Of a stretch of 29,743 nt of DNA, positions 1 to 7,014 are shown piece by piece. This DNA is from an uncultured Oscillospiraceae bacterium (GTDB lineage Bacteria > Bacillota > Clostridia > Oscillospirales > Oscillospiraceae). Made by a program: the position numbers and the translations under genes. Position 1 is the first letter of the stretch; the number at the start of each line of letters is the position of its first letter. The stretch lies in the NCBI GenBank assembly GCA_934569425.1, contig CAKTKM010000004.1, positions 1 to 29,743 on the forward strand. The letters are read 5' to 3'. The notes below the pieces were generated by a model. It did no database searches. It saw only the letters and a list, made by a program, of their open reading frames with translations, and was not told the DNA's origin.

Positions 1-414
1 CTGCGCGAGGTGCTTTACCCAAACACCGTGCGCGACCTCTACAACTACTTGAAGGCGTACTGTCTCCGCCTGCCGCTGGCGATCCACAAGTGCAAAAACT
101 GCGGCAGATACTTCGTTGTGACCGGCAACATCACGCAGGACTATTGCACACGGTTAATGGAAGGCTCGGAAAAGACCTGCCGCCAGATGGGAGCGGTGGT
201 GCAGTATCAGAGTCGGCAGATGAAGAACCCCGCCTCGAGGGAGTTTACGCGCTCTTATAAGGCCCACAATGCCCGTGTGCGATACGGAACGATGACCAAG
301 GCAGAGTTCACCGCATGGTCGAAGGAAGCGCGAAAGAAGCGCGACCTATGTACCAGTGGTAAGATGTCCCTTGAAGACTTCGTGGCGTGGCTCGACAGCG
401 ACAAGCAGCGATAA
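1..414 (+). CDS. DUF6076-like zinc-binding protein, 5' end outside the window
   Basis: The frame is open from the first base, so the true start lies upstream; a GTG at 10 is only an internal candidate. The visible 137 residues carry a CxxC pair (CKNCGRYF) followed by two more cysteines (DYC, KTC), a pattern that suggests a structural zinc site, then a basic helical C-terminus (KKRDL, EDFVAWLD). This resembles the C-terminal part of DUF6076 proteins, which I recall from Clostridia, often near integrases; their function is not known. It is followed after about 50 bases by an integrase on the same strand, so it probably belongs to the neighbouring element left of the att repeat. Family assignment is from memory of the motif pattern and is moderate. 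Confidence 0.6.
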   Translation: MREVLYPNTVRDLYNYLKAYCLRLPLAIHKCKNCGRYFVVTGNITQDYCTRLMEGSEKTCRQMGAVVQYQSRQMKNPASREFTRSYKAHNARVRYGTMTKAEFTAWSKEARKKRDLCTSGKMSLEDFVAWLDSDKQR

Positions 415-465
415 AACAACGGACTGACTGGCCGTTTTATGATTTCAGAAGAACAGGAGGTTTCA

Positions 466-1686
466 TTGACAACGCGAAAGACAAAAGGAGCCAAGGGCGG
501 CGGCACGATCCGTCAGCGCCCTGACGGGCGCTGGGAGGCGCGCTATACCCTTGGCATTGATCCCGGAACGGGAAAGCAGATCCAGAAATCCGTCTATGGC
601 AAAACGCAGAGGGAGGTAAGGCAGAAGCTCACCGCGATCACCGCGGAGATCGACAGCGGAACGTATATCCTACAGGATAAAACAACGCTCGAACAATGGC
701 TTAATATCTGGCTGGACGAATACATGGGCGATAAAAAATACGGTACAATACGGAATTACAAAATCGCCTGTAAATATCACATCATTCCGTACATGGGCAA
801 ATACCGATTGTCTGACCTGAAGCCACACATGATCCAAACACTGTATAACCGACTTTATCGAGGAGAAGATGGTGAAAAACCGCTGTCAGCAAAAACCATC
901 CGCAATGTGCACGGTGTCCTCAGCAAAGCACTGAATCAAGCAGTGTGGAATGAAATGATTCGCTCGAATCCGGCACAGTTGACCACTCTCCCACGCAAAG
1001 AGCAAAAAGAAATTGAGACTCTTTCCGACAAGCAAATTCAACAGTTTTCAGTGTTGGTCGAACAGGACAGCTATCGTGCCATTTTGAAGTTCATACTCTT
1101 CAGCGGAGTAAGAGAGTCGGAAGCGATTGGCCTGACATGGGACTGTATCGATTTTGACCGCGGTACGATTCGCATTTATCATCAACTCCTAAAACGCACC
1201 AAAAAGGCGGGCGGCTACACATTCGCTCCCTTAAAAAATGATAAAGAGCGCTTGCTGACACCACCACCGATGCTGATGAATATGTTGAAAAATCAGAAAA
1301 AAGAGCAAGTACAGCAACGTATGAAAGCCGGCCTTGCGTGGCGTGGATGGCGCTCTGCGGAAGAACAAAAAACTTGGTTCGTCTTCACAACGGTATTTGG
1401 CAATCATTACTGCCCGCAAACGGTATATGCTCACTTCAAGAAAATTGCAAAGCAAATCGGAGCGGAAAAGGCCAATGTTCACAGTTTGCGTCACACTTAC
1501 GCGGTCTTGTGTCTTCAAAATGGTGATGATGTAAAAACAGTGCAATCCAATCTTGGTCACGCGACCGCGGCATTCACTTTGGACGTATACGGTCATGTTT
1601 CGGAGAAGATGAAGCAGGACAGTGCAAATCGAATGGAAGCCTATATGCAGCACACCATCTGTGGAAAGAAGCTGCAAAACGGTTAA
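466..1686 (+). CDS. int: Tyrosine recombinase of the neighbouring element
   Basis: A site-specific recombinase of about 406 residues. The N-terminus (GGGTIRQRPDGRWEARY, then GKTQREVRQKL) is the arm-binding AP2-like domain of Tn916/phage-type integrases, followed by a SAM-like core-binding domain and the catalytic domain. Catalytic residues seen: Arg in FSGVRESEAIGL, His-x-x-Arg in HSLRHTYA, the GHATAAFTLDVYGH block with the tyrosine nucleophile. I chose the TTG at 466 because AGGAGG at 455-460 stands five bases before it; an in-frame ATG at 439 has no such site. The gene runs toward the tRNA-Gln repeat at 1752, about 65 bases after its stop, which is the usual int-next-to-att arrangement. It therefore most likely belongs to a second element to the left that uses the same tRNA site. 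Confidence 0.9.
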   Translation: MTTRKTKGAKGGGTIRQRPDGRWEARYTLGIDPGTGKQIQKSVYGKTQREVRQKLTAITAEIDSGTYILQDKTTLEQWLNIWLDEYMGDKKYGTIRNYKIACKYHIIPYMGKYRLSDLKPHMIQTLYNRLYRGEDGEKPLSAKTIRNVHGVLSKALNQAVWNEMIRSNPAQLTTLPRKEQKEIETLSDKQIQQFSVLVEQDSYRAILKFILFSGVRESEAIGLTWDCIDFDRGTIRIYHQLLKRTKKAGGYTFAPLKNDKERLLTPPPMLMNMLKNQKKEQVQQRMKAGLAWRGWRSAEEQKTWFVFTTVFGNHYCPQTVYAHFKKIAKQIGAEKANVHSLRHTYAVLCLQNGDDVKTVQSNLGHATAAFTLDVYGHVSEKMKQDSANRMEAYMQHTICGKKLQNG

Positions 1687-1710
1687 AGGGTCAGATAAAG
1701 GGTCAAACAG

Positions 1711-1747
1711 AAAAAAAGAAGTCCAAAACCTTACGGTTTCAGACTTC
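1711..1747 (-). terminator. Rho-independent terminator, leftward
   Basis: On the minus strand a hairpin (GAAGTC and AAACC arms around a four-base loop) is followed by seven T residues. It would stop leftward transcripts coming from the ICE integrase across the att repeat. It lies in the neighbouring element, so the ICE integrase borrows its terminator from whatever DNA adjoins the att site. Confidence 0.65.
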
Positions 1748-1751
1748 TCAG

Positions 1752-1803
1752 TGGCAGCGGGAGAAGGATTCGAACCCTCACATACGGAGTCAGAGTCCGC
1801 TGT
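1752..1803 (-). repeat. attL: attL: 52-bp copy of the tRNA-Gln 3' part
   Basis: The 52 bases are identical to 29670-29721, which form the 3' part of the intact tRNA-Gln gene, from just before the anticodon stem to the encoded CCA. The identity breaks at both ends (1751 differs from 29669, 1804 from 29722). This is the expected left attachment core of an element integrated into the 3' half of a tRNA gene. The left copy has no 5' half and cannot make a tRNA. It also serves as the right boundary of the element carrying the first integrase. Confidence 0.93.
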
Positions 1804-2794
1804 AAAAATTATCCATAGATTCTTTGGCTCGTTTAATAACATCCGGGGTTGTAGAAGTATAAATTTTGCTGGTCACAGAAATATCCGAATGACCCATGAG
1901 GTACTTTGCAATGTTGATCGGCACGCCGGCTCGCTGTAAATCTGTGCAGTATGTATGCCGCAAACAATATGGCACAAGATCTTCGGCTACTACGCTTTGT
2001 ACGATTTTGTTCCGATAAACCTTAGCGCCCATTTGAATATCCAAGGCTCGCTTGAAGTTGTTCCAATAGTCATTTGCACTACTGGACGAGTGCATTTGCC
2101 CAGTGAGCGGTTGGCAGAAAAGAAGTTCATCTGCACTTTTTTTCTTGACCCAAAGGCGTTCATACAGATAATCGGGAATGGGGAGCACTCGCACCCCAGC
2201 GGAAGTTTTTGGGTCTTTGATTACAACTTTTGTTCCGCTTTCTACGGCACGACTAATAGTTATTGTTCGTTCCTCAAAATCGACATCCCCCCACCGCAAT
2301 GCTATTGCTTCACTGGGTCTTACTCCCGTTTGAAGTAGAGTCAACACATAAAGCCCAGCATAGTGCTTCTCAGCCAACAGCAGTATTTCCCTTCTCTCAA
2401 AATCCGTAATACTGCGGTGCGTTCCTTCTGGAGCCTTTGGAAGCATGATATTCTCCGATGGGTCGCTCAATATCAACTTGCATGATTTTGCTCGTCGAAA
2501 CATAGCTTGAATCACGATTTTTACTTTTTGGGCTGTAGACTTGCTGCTACAGGCGCTGTTCAGTATCTCCTGAAGTTGCACCTCTGTTACTGATCTCATT
2601 GGTATATCACCGATTTTCGGCAAAATGTAGTGTTTCAGCTTCTGCTGGTACATTGCTGCCGACTTTTTGGTAATGTCACGGTTTGCAATAAATGTGCTAT
2701 ACCATTGCTCTGCCCACTTTGAAACACTCATGTCGGGTGATTGGTAGCACTGAGTAAGTTCTTCGAGCAGAGCTTTAATATCTTGGACATCCAT
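1790..2794 (-). CDS. int: ICE tyrosine recombinase (integrase)
   Basis: A 334-residue integrase that should excise and insert the ICE at tRNA-Gln. It has a SAM-like N-terminal core-binding domain (residues ~15-105) and a catalytic domain with Arg in TGVRPSEAIALRW, a PYCLRHTYCTDL box, GHSDISVTSKIYTS with the nucleophilic Tyr, and a short tail. The first His of the usual HxLRH box is replaced by Tyr, which I recall in related integrases. It lacks the long arm-binding domain of the other integrase in this window. The final residues Ser-Gly-Leu and the TGA stop are encoded inside the 52-bp att core, the stop lying in the tRNA anticodon loop sequence. Because the core is identical in attL, attR and attP, the end of the protein stays the same in integrated and circular forms. 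Confidence 0.95.
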   Translation of the reverse strand: MDVQDIKALLEELTQCYQSPDMSVSKWAEQWYSTFIANRDITKKSAAMYQQKLKHYILPKIGDIPMRSVTEVQLQEILNSACSSKSTAQKVKIVIQAMFRRAKSCKLILSDPSENIMLPKAPEGTHRSITDFERREILLLAEKHYAGLYVLTLLQTGVRPSEAIALRWGDVDFEERTITISRAVESGTKVVIKDPKTSAGVRVLPIPDYLYERLWVKKKSADELLFCQPLTGQMHSSSSANDYWNNFKRALDIQMGAKVYRNKIVQSVVAEDLVPYCLRHTYCTDLQRAGVPINIAKYLMGHSDISVTSKIYTSTTPDVIKRAKESMDNFYSGL

Positions 2795-2832
2795 TCTTTT
2801 CTTGTTTCTCCTTACTTGCTGTGAATTTCCAT

Positions 2833-2842
2833 ATTATACCAT
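2833..2842 (-). promoter_or_regulatory. Extended -10 promoter for the ICE integrase
   Basis: On the minus strand a TGG-TATAAT sequence lies about 40 bases upstream of the integrase ATG at 2794, with AAGGAG in between. No good -35 is visible, which is common for extended -10 promoters. The inverted repeat at 2845-2876 directly abuts it and could be an operator. Confidence 0.5.
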
Positions 2843-2844
2843 AT

Positions 2845-2876
2845 CCGGCAATACGGTGCATGAACCGTGTTGCCGG
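2845..2876 (+). promoter_or_regulatory. Inverted repeat between int and parA (operator or terminator)
   Basis: Arms of 13 bases (CCGGCAATACGGT and ACCGTGTTGCCGG, one wobble pair) enclose a six-base spacer and are followed by TTTT on the plus strand. It may be a terminator or, given its place next to the int -10 box, a binding site for a regulator or ParB. The rest of 2877-3100 holds no gene I can support. Confidence 0.45.
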
Positions 2877-3031
2877 TTTTCATACCCCTCTTCCTTTCTG
2901 GTGGGGAAAGCAGCCTGTGGGTTCCGTTTCCACAAGCTGCGACCCTCACCGCAGCAAGGAGCACACTCGCAAGAATTCAGTTTATATCCGGCAGGCCGGC
3001 GCATGAGCCAAACTGTCGGTTGACCTCCGAT

Positions 3032-3057
3032 CCGGCAGGGGTGCGCACCCCTGCCGG
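3032..3057. promoter_or_regulatory. Perfect 26-bp palindrome upstream of parA
   Basis: CCGGCAGGGG and CCCCTGCCGG flank a self-complementary TGCGCA, so the whole 26 bases are palindromic. It lies 45 bases before the parA start. A TTGACC box at 3020-3025 would put the palindrome over the -10 region, fitting an autoregulatory operator or a ParB/parS-type site; a transcription attenuator is the alternative. Confidence 0.45.
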
Positions 3058-3101
3058 ACAACTTTATCGGAGGAAAAATAAAAACACACAGGAGGCAAAA
3101 A

Positions 3102-3887
3102 ATGAAAACAATCGCTATTTGCAATCAAAAAGGCGGCGTCGGTAAGACGACCACCACCATCAATCTGGGCGCCGCTCTGGCCAAGCTGGGTAAGCGTGTG
3201 CTGCTCATTGACCTGGATCCCCAGCGCAACCTCAGCGACACACTGGGCTATGTCCCCGACAACACGCCCAGCACCGTCAATGAGCTGATCTACTTCACCG
3301 CTTACAATATGCCGGTGACCATGGCCAATTTTGTCCGGCATCATGACGGAGAGAACCTGGACTATATACCGGCCACGCCGGCACTGTCCAGCGCTCCTAC
3401 CCTGCTGGCCACGGTGGCCGACGGAGCACGGGTGCTGGCACGAGCCATTGCGGGGTTTGACATGGGCAACAGCGCAGACGGCTATGACTACTGCCTGCTG
3501 GACTGCAAACCGTCGCTGGATCTGCTGACCATCAACGCTCTGGCAGCGGCAGACGGTTTGCTGGTGCCGGTGGAGCCGGAGGAGTACGCCGTTGCCGGCA
3601 TTTCCGACCTGCTGGGCACAATGAGCCAGGTACAGCGCTCGTATAACCCTCCGTTGGAGCTGCTGGGTGTGCTGCTTACCCGCTGTGATCGGCGCCGCAG
3701 CAGCATCCACCGTGTGCGGGATGATCTGATTGCCGCGCTGGGCGATAAGGTATTTAATACCATGATTCCCTACTTGACCGAGGCCAGCAATGCACCTCGT
3801 GAGCGGCGCAGCTGCGTGAGCAAAGAGGGCAGCGAGATCGGGCAGGCCTACATGGCCGTGGCAAAGGAGGTGCTGCATCGTGGATGA
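3102..3887 (+). CDS. parA: ParA-family partition ATPase
   Basis: A 261-residue cytosolic P-loop ATPase of the ParA/Soj group, expected to drive segregation of the circular ICE with ParB. The deviant Walker A motif KGGVGKTTTTINL is at residues ~9-21, the second motif LLIDLDPQRNLS at ~36-46 and DYCLLDCKPSLDLL at ~128. It lacks an N-terminal DNA-binding extension, so it resembles the short chromosomal/type Ib forms. An excellent ribosome site (AGGAGG) precedes the ATG. The stop overlaps the next gene by eight bases, and parB follows that gene directly, so the three form one translationally linked partition operon. Confidence 0.93.
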   Translation: MKTIAICNQKGGVGKTTTTINLGAALAKLGKRVLLIDLDPQRNLSDTLGYVPDNTPSTVNELIYFTAYNMPVTMANFVRHHDGENLDYIPATPALSSAPTLLATVADGARVLARAIAGFDMGNSADGYDYCLLDCKPSLDLLTINALAAADGLLVPVEPEEYAVAGISDLLGTMSQVQRSYNPPLELLGVLLTRCDRRRSSIHRVRDDLIAALGDKVFNTMIPYLTEASNAPRERRSCVSKEGSEIGQAYMAVAKEVLHRG

Positions 3888-4116
3888 TTATAAAATTCAT
3901 GTAGAGCTGGCTGTGGACATCCCACGGGATAGCAAGCTGGGCGAGCGCATCATTGCCTTCTCCAAGGCAAGCGGTAAATCACCGGAGCAGGTGGCCAAAG
4001 ATTTAGCCGTCTATGGTTTTATGGATCATATCAGACAGACGATGCCTGTGGCACTGAGCGAGGGCTGGTTTGAGCCTCGGCCATCAAGGCTGCTGGATAT
4101 TACGGAGGGAGAATAA
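3880..4116 (+). CDS. Small protein between parA and parB
   Basis: A 78-residue protein with a GTG start that overlaps the parA stop and ends directly before the parB ATG. It opens with a short beta-like stretch (YKIHVELAVDI), then a helix (ERIIAFSKASGKSPEQVAKDLAVYGFMDHI) that could be a ribbon-helix-helix or other small DNA-binding fold. This strand-helix-helix look and the position inside a par operon suggest a regulator or partition accessory factor, but I recognise no family. The coupled spacing on both sides supports it as a real gene. Confidence 0.7.
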   Translation: MDDYKIHVELAVDIPRDSKLGERIIAFSKASGKSPEQVAKDLAVYGFMDHIRQTMPVALSEGWFEPRPSRLLDITEGE

Positions 4117-5109
4117 ATGACCTTACAGGAACGCCTTGCCATGTCGCAAGGGCAGGATAACGGCATGTCCATTATCCTGGGCGGCATCCCTGCCGTCAAT
4201 CAGGAGCAGGTGCAGCAGCTGCCGGTGACGGCGCTGCGCCCCAAGAGCAACCACACCTTCAAGGTGCGGACGGACAGCGCACATTATGCGGCGCTGGTAG
4301 ACAGCATCCGCAGCAGCGGTATACAAACGCCCCTGCTGGTGCGTCGTGACCCGATGCAGCCTGGCGCCTATGAGATCATCGCCGGTCACACCCGTTGGAC
4401 GGCGGCGCAGGAGCTGGGACTGACCACGGTGCCCTGCATCGTGGCGCAGCTCTCCGATGCAGACGCCGACATCATGATGGCGGAGACCAACATCCAGCGT
4501 CCGGATTGGCTGCCCTCCGAGCGAGCCAGGACATACAAAGTGTGGCTGGAAGCCGTTCAAACCGAAACGGGTATAACGCAGGGACAACGGACAGATACAA
4601 CTTCGGGCACTGAGCGCCCGAAGTTGGGAAGAAACCGAGATGTTGCCGCTCAGCGTTTCGGAATCGGCTCTAAAACGCTGGATATGTATATCAAACTCAA
4701 TGACCTTACGCCGGAGCTGCTGGATATGGTAGACGCCAATGCGCTAGACGCCAAGACCGGCATCCAAGTGAAAGCCGGGTATCAGGTGGCATTTCTCTCC
4801 CCTATCAGCCAGCAGGTTGTGGCGGCTGTGTTGGGAGACTATCCAGAGATCCTGTTGAAAGAAACACAGGCCAAAGCGCTGCGGCAGGCGGAGATGGACG
4901 GACATCTGACGGTGTGCGCGGTAGAGCAGGCACTGGGATTGTCTGATGAGAGAAAGCCCCTGCAGATGAAGCGTATTAGTTTCGCTGTCCCAGAGGTGCT
5001 GTTGCCGGAAGGCGCAAAGCAGCTCACGAAAGACTCTGCATTTCAGGCCGCTTTGGCGGCGTGGATCAGGGCGTATATGGGCAAGAAGGAGAAAGCCTAT
5101 GAAGAATAA
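4117..5109 (+). CDS. parB: ParB/Spo0J-type partition protein (first copy)
   Basis: A 330-residue ParB/RepB/Spo0J protein, partner of the upstream ParA. The N-terminal ParB/sulfiredoxin-like domain contains YEIIAGHTRWTAAQELG (residues ~88-104) and the ETNIQRPDWLPSERA helix; a helix-turn-helix (AAQRFGIGSKTLDMYIKL) begins near residue ~178, followed by a C-terminal dimer-type domain. The box corresponding to GxRRxxA is present as GHTRWTAA. An unusual 29-base hairpin (4598-4626) is translated in the linker just before the helix-turn-helix. The start follows directly on the preceding stop, with GGAGG upstream, and the end overlaps a small Cys-rich gene by 11 bases. Confidence 0.92.
   Translation: MTLQERLAMSQGQDNGMSIILGGIPAVNQEQVQQLPVTALRPKSNHTFKVRTDSAHYAALVDSIRSSGIQTPLLVRRDPMQPGAYEIIAGHTRWTAAQELGLTTVPCIVAQLSDADADIMMAETNIQRPDWLPSERARTYKVWLEAVQTETGITQGQRTDTTSGTERPKLGRNRDVAAQRFGIGSKTLDMYIKLNDLTPELLDMVDANALDAKTGIQVKAGYQVAFLSPISQQVVAAVLGDYPEILLKETQAKALRQAEMDGHLTVCAVEQALGLSDERKPLQMKRISFAVPEVLLPEGAKQLTKDSAFQAALAAWIRAYMGKKEKAYEE
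4598..4626. repeat. In-frame hairpin repeat inside parB
   Basis: Eleven-base arms CAACTTCGGGC and GCCCGAAGTTG surround a seven-base loop. It matches the intergenic hairpins at 6900-6930 and 7436-7468 (same AACTTCGGG arms) and is read in frame as part of the ParB linker (SGTERPKLG). Confidence 0.8.
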
Positions 5110-5281
5110 CAAAATACGGCCACACTCCATACCAGAAGTCCCGTGTCGGGGCTGCCAGTACGAGCACGGACGATGTGCAAGCGGCCAGTGTAAAAAATGG
5201 CGGCAGTGGTTTTCCGTTTGCTGGCCTATTGTTACGGGGCGATCGACGGGATGCACAACCAAGGAACCGTCGAGGCGGTGA
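5099..5281 (+). CDS. Small Cys-rich protein after parB
   Basis: A 60-residue ORF overlapping the parB stop. Four cysteines lie early in the chain (CRGC, then CASGQC spaced C-x4-C), arranged as a plausible zinc knuckle, followed by a Trp-rich stretch WRQWFSVCWPIV. GAAAG-type sequence before the ATG could be a weak ribosome site; translational coupling to parB is likely. No family is recognised. The tight overlap with parB and the ordered cysteines favour a real gene, but its short length keeps this tentative. Confidence 0.55.
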   Translation: MKNNKIRPHSIPEVPCRGCQYEHGRCASGQCKKWRQWFSVCWPIVTGRSTGCTTKEPSRR

Positions 5282-5314
5282 TGATTTGCTTTGTGGGAAG
5301 GGATGTGATACAAT

Positions 5315-5995
5315 ATGAAAGACATAGATAGGCAGTTAAATATATGCCTGGCATGGGGTGGCATCAACATATTTCTGCTTCTCGCGGTCTGCATTTGTGG
5401 AGCACTCAGTGAGGCGGGCTATCTGGTGCTCCCATCGGAAAGTGAGGGAAACATGGAACACTGGGTATCGCTTGGAATTGGTATTGCAAGTTCGCTGATC
5501 GTATCTGCATTAGTAAGCATATTTACTTACAAGCAATTTCTAATCAAAGCTGAAAAAAATATCGCAGCTGAACTGACTTCCAAGCTGGAGCTGGCAGTAA
5601 AGGCCGGACTGAATCAGCTGCGCATGATTTCCGACCGCCTGAATCCATCCAACAGTATGATGCACGATGAACATACCGAACTGAAAGCAGACCACAAGGA
5701 ACTACGGGCTTATCTGCAGGAAGCCGCCAAACGGCAAGATGCTGCTGACGCAAGGTACGGCCAGTTGGATGCAGCCGGCAAGGGGATCGTGGATGCCATG
5801 CGGGTGCTGGAAGGCTTCAGCGAAATCTTTCAGACCATGAACAGCAGAGTCGTGGAGCTGGAGCAGAAGGTGAAGGAACTCCAGCGTGAAAAGGAGCAGC
5901 TGCAAGAGCAGGTGCAGCGGGATGCAGGAAAACAGCAGTCCATAGATTGGACTCACGGCCATGGCCGGGCTGATGATATGGAATTTGAACGGTAA
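5315..5995 (+). CDS. Membrane-anchored coiled-coil protein
   Basis: A 226-residue protein with two predicted membrane helices at residues ~14-34 (INIFLLLAVCICGALS) and ~49-68 (VSLGIGIASSLIVSALVSIF), then a long, charged, helical cytoplasmic part. The segment from ~165 on is a clear coiled coil (VVELEQKVKELQREKEQLQEQV). It could tether a complex to the membrane. It lies between the partition block and the toxin-antitoxin locus and has only a poor ribosome site. I do not recognise a family. Confidence 0.7.
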   Translation: MKDIDRQLNICLAWGGINIFLLLAVCICGALSEAGYLVLPSESEGNMEHWVSLGIGIASSLIVSALVSIFTYKQFLIKAEKNIAAELTSKLELAVKAGLNQLRMISDRLNPSNSMMHDEHTELKADHKELRAYLQEAAKRQDAADARYGQLDAAGKGIVDAMRVLEGFSEIFQTMNSRVVELEQKVKELQREKEQLQEQVQRDAGKQQSIDWTHGHGRADDMEFER

Positions 5996-6009
5996 GTTGA
6001 GATTTACAT

Positions 6010-6038
6010 TTGACATTTGCCCAATGGTTTCATATAAT
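6010..6038 (+). promoter_or_regulatory. Consensus promoter for the CptI-like RNA
   Basis: TTGACA at 6010-6015 and TATAAT at 6033-6038 are separated by exactly 17 bases, a perfect sigma-A promoter. Transcription would start near 6045, just before the two RNA repeats. It is the strongest promoter seen in the window, as expected for an RNA antitoxin that must be made in excess over its toxin. Confidence 0.88.
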
Positions 6039-6044
6039 AAAGAC

Positions 6045-6200
6045 GGAATAGAGATATTTCAAATGTTTCTCCGCTGACCGGCAGCGGAGTCCAAATAAGT
6101 AACCGGGCGCAAATGTTTCTCCGCCGACCGACGGCGGAGTCCAAATAAATAGTCGGGTTCAAATCTTACGAGCTTTGCTTTGGCAAGGCTCGTTCTTTTT
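6045..6200 (+). ncRNA. cptI: CptI-like RNA antitoxin (two 50-nt repeats)
   Basis: Two tandem 50-nt repeats (6061-6110 and 6111-6160) each start AAATGTTTCTCCG and hold a hairpin: CTCCGCTG/CAGCGGAG in the first, CTCCGCCG/CGGCGGAG in the second. The stem difference is compensated (T-A changed to C-G), so the structure is under selection. A short third start (AAAT) leads into a terminator, then the toxin gene. This repeat-terminator-toxin order is the hallmark of type III toxin-antitoxin systems (ToxIN, CptIN, TenpIN). The toxin endonuclease would cut the transcript into repeat units that bind and inhibit it. About two repeats of about 45-50 nt fits the CptIN group as I recall it. Confidence 0.85.
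6168..6200 (+). terminator. Terminator between antitoxin RNA and toxin gene
   Basis: ACGAGCTTTGC and GCAAGGCTCGT arms with a TTTG loop are followed by TTCTTTTTT. In type III systems such a leaky terminator sets the ratio of RNA antitoxin to toxin mRNA. Confidence 0.9.
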
Positions 6201-6210
6201 TGGGTGAATT

Positions 6211-6822
6211 ATGCAGACGGGACATTTTTACTTTATATCCGACGGATTTTTTTCAAAGTATGATCGGGATAAACTGCTTATGAAAAACAGCGAAGGCGTA
6301 CACTCCCGCCCATGCTTCTACGCATTCCCAGATCGTCAGCGTCCCTATATATTCTGGTGTATTCCGATTTCTTCCCAAATAGAAAAATATGAGAACATTG
6401 TGCAGAAGAAGCTCCAGCGCCAGATGGATCGAGGCGTCAGAAAACCTAAATGCAACACGATTCGCTTTGGGGATGTAATGGGACAGCGCCGAGCGTTTCT
6501 CATTCAAAATATGTTCCCTGTTACAGAGGAATATATTACCGAGCCATATATTGACCGCAACACCAAAAATCCAGTTACGGTAGATCCGAAGACTGAGCGT
6601 GATGTTTGTACCAACGCCAAAGATGTCTTGAAGCTGGTAATGCGCGGCTATACACAGCTGGTTTTTCCCAACATTATGGAAATGGTTCAGCAGGTGGCCG
6701 CTGATTATCAGCATCAGCACACGCAGAACGCCTTCGGTCTAAAGAACGCCATGGCCAAGCTCAACCCCGTGGAACAGGAGCAAAAGTCTGTTGTCCGAAA
6801 GGATGAAGATTGGACTTACTGA
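6211..6822 (+). CDS. cptN: Type III toxin, CptN/ToxN-like endoribonuclease, with extra C-terminal tail
   Basis: A 203-residue toxin of the CptIN branch of type III systems; such proteins cut RNA, including their own repeat antitoxin. Residues ~4-170 show the family look I recall: GHFYFISDGFF near the start, RPCFYAF, an FWCIPISSQIEKYENI block, CNTIRFGDVMGQRRAFLIQNMFP and a YIDRNTKNPV segment. The RNA repeats and terminator lie directly upstream; the start follows GGGTGA. The last 29 residues (from FGLKNAMAKLNP to KDEDWTY) are not part of the toxin fold and recur at the ends of two other proteins of this element. The locus probably stabilises the ICE and may block phage, as other type III systems do. 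Confidence 0.85.
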   Translation: MQTGHFYFISDGFFSKYDRDKLLMKNSEGVHSRPCFYAFPDRQRPYIFWCIPISSQIEKYENIVQKKLQRQMDRGVRKPKCNTIRFGDVMGQRRAFLIQNMFPVTEEYITEPYIDRNTKNPVTVDPKTERDVCTNAKDVLKLVMRGYTQLVFPNIMEMVQQVAADYQHQHTQNAFGLKNAMAKLNPVEQEQKSVVRKDEDWTY

Positions 6823-6845
6823 CCGCAGCGGGTATGATTCTGGGC

Positions 6846-6868
6846 AAACGGGCACTGAGTGCCCGTTT
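6846..6868. repeat. GGGCACTGAGTGCCC hairpin, copy A1
   Basis: AAACGGGCACT and AGTGCCCGTTT arms around a single G make a perfect 23-base palindrome just after the cptN stop. A near-identical copy follows the 114-aa gene at 7381-7407. There is no T-run, so simple termination is not an obvious explanation. Confidence 0.85.
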
Positions 6869-6899
6869 ACTCTTTGCTCCACGACTTTCCCAAAAGGAT

Positions 6900-6930
6900 T
6901 TAACTTCGGGCACCGAGTGCCCGAAGTTAA
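6900..6930. repeat. AACTTCGGG-type hairpin, copy B1
   Basis: Fourteen-base arms (TTAACTTCGGGCAC and GTGCCCGAAGTTAA) around CGA. The core resembles copy A1; the arms match the in-frame hairpin in parB and copy B2, with compensating changes. Confidence 0.85.
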
Positions 6931-6966
6931 AAAGGCTCCATCCCAATAAGTAAACAAACCAAGCAG

Positions 6967-6992
6967 CAGCGGCAGCCGAAAGGCTGCCGCTG
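6967..6992 (+). repeat. GC-rich leader hairpin before the 114-aa gene
   Basis: CAGCGGCAGCC-GAAA-GGCTGCCGCTG forms an 11-bp stem with a stable tetraloop about ten bases upstream of the ribosome site of the next gene. Equivalent hairpins precede the genes at 7550 and 27973, each after an AA(G/A)TAAA-type spacer. Confidence 0.75.
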
Positions 6993-7014
6993 TTCTCGTT
7001 GAGAGGAGAATGAC

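Noticed and set aside
5292..5314. TTGCTT-17-TACAAT as promoter of the coiled-coil gene
   Set aside because: The -10 box would end directly at the ATG, so transcription would begin within the coding sequence; likely chance.
6061..6160. The two 50-nt repeats as a minimal CRISPR array
   Set aside because: The units are contiguous without spacers, contain compensated stem changes, and are followed by a terminator and a CptN-like toxin; no cas gene is present.
6846..6930. Hairpins A1 and B1 as ordinary terminators
   Set aside because: No T-run follows A1, the copies recur after another gene with compensating changes, and one family member is translated within parB.
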